DNA from: Anaerolineae bacterium
Lineage (GTDB): Bacteria > Chloroflexota > Anaerolineae > E26-bin7
Direction: 5' to 3'
Assembly (NCBI GenBank): GCA_029933115.1
Contig: JAOZOT010000071.1
Span: 2,427 to 11,831 of the forward strand
DNA: 9,405 bases
Part shown: piece after piece, positions 6,301-9,405 of the stretch
Numbering within the stretch: position 1 is the stretch's first letter
Layout of the letters: each line of letters opens with the position of its first letter
Made by a program: the position numbers and the translations under genes
Notes under the pieces: generated by a model
The model's input: the letters and a program-made list of their open reading frames with translations, nothing else
What the model was told of the DNA's origin: nothing
Database searches by the model: none

Positions 6301-6941
6301 CGTTTCCCCTCCCTTTGAATCCGCGTGAACACTTCTCCTACCTGGGCCACATCGTCAATGGCAAAATCCACTCCGTCTCCCCCGCTGCCGTTCACCAGCA
6401 CGGTGACCATTCCCAGTTCTTTGGCCGGACTCAGGTTGCGCACCGAGTCCTCGACCATCAGACATTCTTCTGGTCTGGCTCTCAAGATCTCCAAGACACG
6501 TCGGTAAGCCCCTGGCTGTGGCTTGTTCTCATAGTTCATGGCCCGCACGTCAACGATGCGGCTGAAATGGTGCTCAACGCCCAGACATCCGAGAACTCGG
6601 CGGGCGTGTTCGGTGGTAGCGTTGGTGAAGACTATTTTCTCAGCCTGAATTTCGGTCAAGGCTCTGTCCAGGGCCTCGTCGGGCTGGAGATAGTCGCCCA
6701 GGGGAACATCGTGGACGTAGGCCAGATAATCGTCGGGATCAACGTTGTGGTGGATCTGGAGACCCTTCAGGGTAGCGCCGTAGGTCTGGTAGTAATGACG
6801 GCGCAGGTCTCTGGCCAGCGTCGGGTCTATGCCTACCCTCTCCTGCATATACTGGAGAATGCGCCGGCCGACGGCCGCCATCAACCCTGTCTCTGTTGGA
6901 TAGAGAGTCTCGTCCAGATCGAAAAGGATGTACTTGATCAT
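6297..6941 (-). CDS. HAD-superfamily hydrolase, pyrimidine 5'-nucleotidase-like
   Basis: This is a cytosolic Mg-dependent phosphatase of the HAD superfamily (214 aa). The four motifs are in place: FDLDET (Asp8 nucleophile, Asp10), VFTNATT (Thr106), YENKPQP (Lys140) and MVEDS (Glu164, Asp165). A helical cap separates motifs I and II. The LYPTETGL stretch after motif I and the KPQPGAYRRVL context resemble the pyrimidine 5'-nucleotidase (SDT1-like) subfamily, but small-molecule phosphatases of this fold are promiscuous. The open frame extends to 7121 within the radical SAM gene, but ATG at 6941 gives the canonical MIKYILFDLD start, one base after the radical SAM stop. No clear Shine-Dalgarno site is present, consistent with coupled translation. 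Its stop overlaps the alpha-subunit start (ATGA), so it is embedded in the operon. Confidence 0.92.
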   Translation of the reverse strand: MIKYILFDLDETLYPTETGLMAAVGRRILQYMQERVGIDPTLARDLRRHYYQTYGATLKGLQIHHNVDPDDYLAYVHDVPLGDYLQPDEALDRALTEIQAEKIVFTNATTEHARRVLGCLGVEHHFSRIVDVRAMNYENKPQPGAYRRVLEILRARPEECLMVEDSVRNLSPAKELGMVTVLVNGSGGDGVDFAIDDVAQVGEVFTRIQREGKR

Positions 6942-6942
6942 G

Positions 6943-8346
6943 CTATAGGCTGCTGTTCGAGTAAAAGCCGAGGTCACACAGGACCTTGAGCTTGGGCCGC
7001 ACGTTCGTCTCAGGCTCCCACTGCAAGAAGCCGGGGAAAAGGTCTGGGTGGGCAGCGATAAAGTCAAACAACGGTCGCTGCTCCGTAGAGATGGCAATGT
7101 GCCCGGCTGAGGATGTCTCATGACCGGTGACGACGTACTCTGGCGTCAGGTCAGGGCAGAAGTACAACTGGCCGCCGTACTTTCCGGCCAGATAATCGCG
7201 GTAGATGGCCGTTTGGGGCAGAAACGAGAGAAGGCAGGGCAGCACGCGCACGCCCCAATTGCGGAAAAGGACCATCTGAAAGACGGACTTGTAAAAGTCG
7301 GTCATGGTCTCGAAGGGGAAGCCCCAAATGAAAAAGGCGTCTACCTCAGGAAAGATCTGCGCCGAGAGAGCGATGACTTCGCCGGCCCGGCGGGCGGTAA
7401 AGCCTTTGGCCACCTGGCGCAATACAGCATCGGACCCTGATTCGACGCCATAGCGGACATGGACACAGCCGGCGTCGGCCATGGCGCGCAGCATCTCCTC
7501 GTCCACCAGGTTGATGCGGGTGAAGCACTTCCAGTGCACCGGCAAGCCGGCCGACTTCAGTGCGGAGCAAAAATCGAGCATCCGCCCCTTGTCCGAGACA
7601 AAGTACTCGTCCTGGAGCAGGAACATGGTCACGCCGTAGGTCTCGAACAGGTGTCGCATCTCGGCCACCACGCTCTGTACGCTCCGCAGTACGGCCTGAT
7701 GCTCCCAGATGGGGGCCACGCTGCAAAAGGTGCAGCGGTAGGGACAACCGCGTGAGGTGACGACGCCGTAGCCTTGGTAGGCGGCCATGTCCAGCCGGTG
7801 GTAGGCAGGCCAGGGCAGGGCGTCAAGGTCGGTGATGCGAGGTCGAGGCCGGTTCTCGATGGGGTGACCATTCGAGCGCCAACTGATGCCGGCCACGCTG
7901 TGCAAATCCCGCCCGGCAGTGAGGGCGTCCATCAGATCTACAATGGTGCGCTCTCCTTCGCCGCGGACGATGATGTCCACAGCGTCGAACTTCTGCAGGA
8001 TACCCCGCTCGACGGCGGTCGGGCCGGTGCCACCCAAAATCACCGTCTTCTCAGGATAGCGGGCCTTAAGGGCCTGGGCGACCAGGAGGGTGTAGGGCAA
8101 CAGGTTGGCCATGCAACTGAAGCCGACGATGGGCGCGCTGTCCTCCAGAAAGGCCAGCGTATGTTCGATGTCAAAAGGGTTCTCCCCGGTGGCCAGTTGA
8201 TAGTCGCGCAGGTCAACGCGGTAGCCGTGCTCTTCCAGAACGCTGACCAGGTAGAGGAGGCCCAGAGGGACGTGGAGCTCACGGTCCACCCGGTCGGCGT
8301 AAACGATGTAGAGCAGGTTCATGTTGACCAGGGTGATGTCATGCAT
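6943..8346 (-). CDS. Radical SAM protein with N-terminal B12-binding-like domain
   Basis: This 467-aa enzyme has the architecture of B12-binding-domain radical SAM proteins. An N-terminal Rossmann-like region (about 8-150) contains HVPLGLLYLVSVLEEHGY (25-42) and ILGGTGPTA (103-111). A radical SAM barrel follows. The 4Fe-4S motif is CPYRCTFC (Cys201, Cys205, Cys208), and YGVESGSD (299-306) is a typical SAM-binding strand. No DxHxxG cobalamin-ligand motif is seen, so cobalamin may bind without a lower histidine ligand or not at all. The C-terminal ~90 residues show no recognised iron-sulfur motif. Start and upstream stop overlap by 8 nt (ATGCATGA); an alternative ATG at 8322 would give MNLLYIVYADR. 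The overlap with the leader-like gene suggests it modifies that protein or a related peptide. The reaction (methylation, crosslink or other) is unknown. Confidence 0.9.
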   Translation of the reverse strand: MHDITLVNMNLLYIVYADRVDRELHVPLGLLYLVSVLEEHGYRVDLRDYQLATGENPFDIEHTLAFLEDSAPIVGFSCMANLLPYTLLVAQALKARYPEKTVILGGTGPTAVERGILQKFDAVDIIVRGEGERTIVDLMDALTAGRDLHSVAGISWRSNGHPIENRPRPRITDLDALPWPAYHRLDMAAYQGYGVVTSRGCPYRCTFCSVAPIWEHQAVLRSVQSVVAEMRHLFETYGVTMFLLQDEYFVSDKGRMLDFCSALKSAGLPVHWKCFTRINLVDEEMLRAMADAGCVHVRYGVESGSDAVLRQVAKGFTARRAGEVIALSAQIFPEVDAFFIWGFPFETMTDFYKSVFQMVLFRNWGVRVLPCLLSFLPQTAIYRDYLAGKYGGQLYFCPDLTPEYVVTGHETSSAGHIAISTEQRPLFDFIAAHPDLFPGFLQWEPETNVRPKLKVLCDLGFYSNSSL

Positions 8347-8947
8347 TTCGTGCTACTTGCTCCAAACGGCTGAGGACGGGTTTAGAGAGCAGCGCCTGGC
8401 GCTCCTCATCGCTCAGGGGCAAGTCGGGCCGGGTCAGTATCGCCTGCCGGGAGTCGGCCAGGAACGCGGTGCGGAAGTCTTCGCTGGTGCGCAGCAGGGC
8501 CTCGGCCACAGCGAAAGGCGTCGGGTAGATGCTCAGTGGCCGGATGCCTCGCGTCCGCTCGCCCATGTAAAAGTCCTGGTCACCTACGAAGGGGGCTACC
8601 AGTTCGAGTTGAGCAGCCAGACGGCGGCGCCTTTCCTCTTCAGCGTCCGGTGGCATCCCCCTCGTCGGCATCACGCTGCGTGTGGCCCCTCGTGTCAAGG
8701 CCCGGGGCTGCCCCAGGTCTTCCACGTCCAGGTGGTGCAGCATGGCCAACTCGGTCGGCGTGAGCGTCAACCCCTCGGCAGCCAGGGTCCCCTCTGGGTT
8801 GGCCACCAGGTCACGGGCCAATGATGGGTTCTCGGCCAGCCGCTGGAGCAGAGCCTGCAAACCGGGGCTGACGCCGGATGGCTCTTTCTCGTCCTCATTG
8901 GGCCGGCCGCCAACGATGGTTAAAGCTGGAGAATTATGATCGCTCAC
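8339..8947 (-). CDS. Two-module NHLP/RiPP-leader-like protein
   Basis: I do not know a named family for this full 202-aa protein. It starts with GTG (GAGG about 9 nt upstream, right after the hicA stop). Residues 33-75 (from LLQRLAENPSLARDLVANPE to HHLD) match the pattern of NHLP-clan/Os1348-type RiPP leader domains: short helix, dPe, aL, LTpeEl, aL. Residues 148-190 (ALLRTSEDFRTAFLADSR, then LPLSDEERQALLS) look like a second, diverged copy of the same module. The middle (about 80-147) is Arg/Pro-rich, then contains VAPFVGDQDFYMGERTRG. There is no cysteine in the protein and no signal peptide or membrane segment. The coding end overlaps the radical SAM start by 8 nt. It could be an unusually long modified precursor, or a leader-type adaptor that presents substrates. 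A LigA-like helical domain, which shares this pattern, is the main alternative. Confidence 0.72.
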   Translation of the reverse strand: MSDHNSPALTIVGGRPNEDEKEPSGVSPGLQALLQRLAENPSLARDLVANPEGTLAAEGLTLTPTELAMLHHLDVEDLGQPRALTRGATRSVMPTRGMPPDAEEERRRRLAAQLELVAPFVGDQDFYMGERTRGIRPLSIYPTPFAVAEALLRTSEDFRTAFLADSRQAILTRPDLPLSDEERQALLSKPVLSRLEQVARNA

Positions 8948-8959
8948 AAGTCGTACCTC

Positions 8960-9187
8960 TCACTCTCTTAACAAGTTCACGAATTCATCTACGCTCAGAC
9001 CAGCCTGCCGGATGACAGCTCTGAGTGTGCCTCGGTCCAATACTCTATGGTCAGGCACAACTACCTGCGCAAAGGGCTCATCGCGCCGCAGGATCAGATG
9101 GCTACCTGTTTGCCGTTTCAGGTAGAAGCCTGCCTGTTCAAGCGCCCGCACACACTTGCGTCCTGAAATCATGGGTAGCTTGCTCAT
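8960..9187 (-). CDS. hicA: HicA-family toxin (mRNA interferase)
   Basis: This small protein (75 aa) has the HicA/YcfA double-stranded-RNA-binding-like fold. In type II HicAB modules HicA is a ribosome-independent mRNA interferase neutralised by HicB. The N-terminal LPMISGRKCVRALEQAGF (4-21) and the GSHLILRR segment with the expected catalytic His30 (28-35) are diagnostic. The family-typical VVVPDHRVLDRGTLRAVIRQ follows. Its start overlaps the hicB stop as ATGA. The order hicB-hicA is the reverse of the classical E. coli hicAB arrangement. The stop is 12 nt before the leader-like gene, whose ribosome binding site begins immediately after it, so the module is physically joined to the downstream operon. 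Confidence 0.93.
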   Translation of the reverse strand: MSKLPMISGRKCVRALEQAGFYLKRQTGSHLILRRDEPFAQVVVPDHRVLDRGTLRAVIRQAGLSVDEFVNLLRE

Positions 9188-9390
9188 ACGGCCACCGTCA
9201 GAAGTTCAAACCGCTCCTCAGGAACCGGCAGGCCATCCTCCTCGAGGGCAGCAATGTACCCCTCGATGGCCTCACGGATATTCTGGATAGCCTCTTCCTT
9301 GGTCTTGCCCTGGCTGATACATCCGGGCAATGTGGGACACTCAGCCACCCAGTAGCCATCTTCTCCAGGATAGACGATCACCTGTCGCAT
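9184..9390 (-). CDS. hicB: HicB-family antitoxin, short form
   Basis: This 68-aa HicB-like antitoxin has the partial RNase H-like fold that binds and blocks HicA. It shows the characteristic DGYWVAECPTLPGCISQGKT (11-30) followed by the amphipathic EEAIQNIREAIEGYIAAL helix (32-49). It ends soon after that helix, so it lacks the C-terminal DNA-binding domain (ribbon-helix-helix or HTH) found in longer HicB proteins, and autoregulation through that domain is not expected. GGAGGT sits 6 nt before the ATG, the strongest ribosome binding site of the cluster. It is the first complete gene of the minus-strand run within the window; any promoter lies beyond the right edge. Confidence 0.92.
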   Translation of the reverse strand: MRQVIVYPGEDGYWVAECPTLPGCISQGKTKEEAIQNIREAIEGYIAALEEDGLPVPEERFELLTVAV

Positions 9391-9395
9391 GGTTT

Positions 9396-9401
9396 GACCT
9401 C
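9396..9401 (-). promoter_or_regulatory. Strong ribosome binding site of hicB
   Basis: The minus strand reads GGAGGT, 6 nt before the hicB ATG. It is stronger than the sites of the following genes, which fits higher antitoxin synthesis relative to the coupled hicA. Confidence 0.7.
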
Positions 9402-9405
9402 CATT

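Noticed and set aside
5491..6318. Long plus-strand open frame (275 codons) opposite the alpha-subunit gene
   Set aside because: It lies antisense to a clear CoA-transferase alpha subunit and begins in the heptamer array. Its Gly/His/Gln-rich translation has no recognisable domain, as expected for a frame shadow in GC-rich DNA.
6315..6989. Plus-strand open frame opposite the HAD gene
   Set aside because: The minus strand carries all four HAD motifs; this frame has no family signature.
6942..7121. Upstream extension of the HAD protein into the radical SAM gene
   Set aside because: The extra 60 residues are a shadow of the radical SAM C-terminus; the family N-terminus starts at ATG 6941.
7774..8373. 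Plus-strand open frame opposite the radical SAM N-terminus
   Set aside because: It is antisense to a gene with an intact CxxxCxxC motif and shows composition typical of a shadow frame.

Overview
The window looks like chromosomal DNA of a fairly GC-rich bacterium with mixed ATG/GTG/TTG starts. A Chloroflexota-like (Anaerolineae-type) origin is my guess. It rests on overall gene style, heptanucleotide repeats between genes and NHLP-like leader modules; no marker gene here decides taxonomy.

Layout. At the left, two plus-strand genes encode undecaprenyl-diphosphatase (uppP, 25-843) and a PstS-like phosphate-binding lipoprotein (878-1711). They converge at about 1712-1759, where there is a short hairpin, on a long minus-strand run covering the rest of the window. 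Read in its transcription direction from the right edge, that run is hicB, hicA, a 202-aa protein with two RiPP-leader-like helical modules, a radical SAM protein, a HAD phosphatase, a CoA-transferase alpha subunit, two tandem CoA-transferase beta subunits, a site-2 protease with CBS domains, and an MBL-fold hydrolase. Five junctions between hicB and the second beta gene are very tight: three ATGA overlaps, one 8-nt overlap and one 1-nt gap. This supports a translationally coupled operon. The protease and the MBL gene follow gaps of about 100 bp, each with its own good Shine-Dalgarno site, so they may be transcribed separately.

Most notable. (1) The leader-like protein overlaps the radical SAM gene, which suggests a RiPP-type or protein-modification pair. 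(2) One CoA-transferase alpha subunit is paired with two diverged beta paralogues. Both betas have Ala where glutaconate CoA-transferase has its catalytic Glu, so the enzyme may be an IpdAB-like acyl-CoA hydrolase or lyase rather than a transferase. (3) The last ~53 residues of both betas are encoded by almost identical DNA although the rest has diverged, which looks like recent gene conversion. (4) Heptanucleotide repeat arrays bracket the two beta genes. They appear to have overwritten gene ends: the alpha stop codon and first-beta start codon lie in one array, and another array has extended the second beta subunit by about 30 residues.

No RNA genes, CRISPR arrays, transposases or phage genes were seen.
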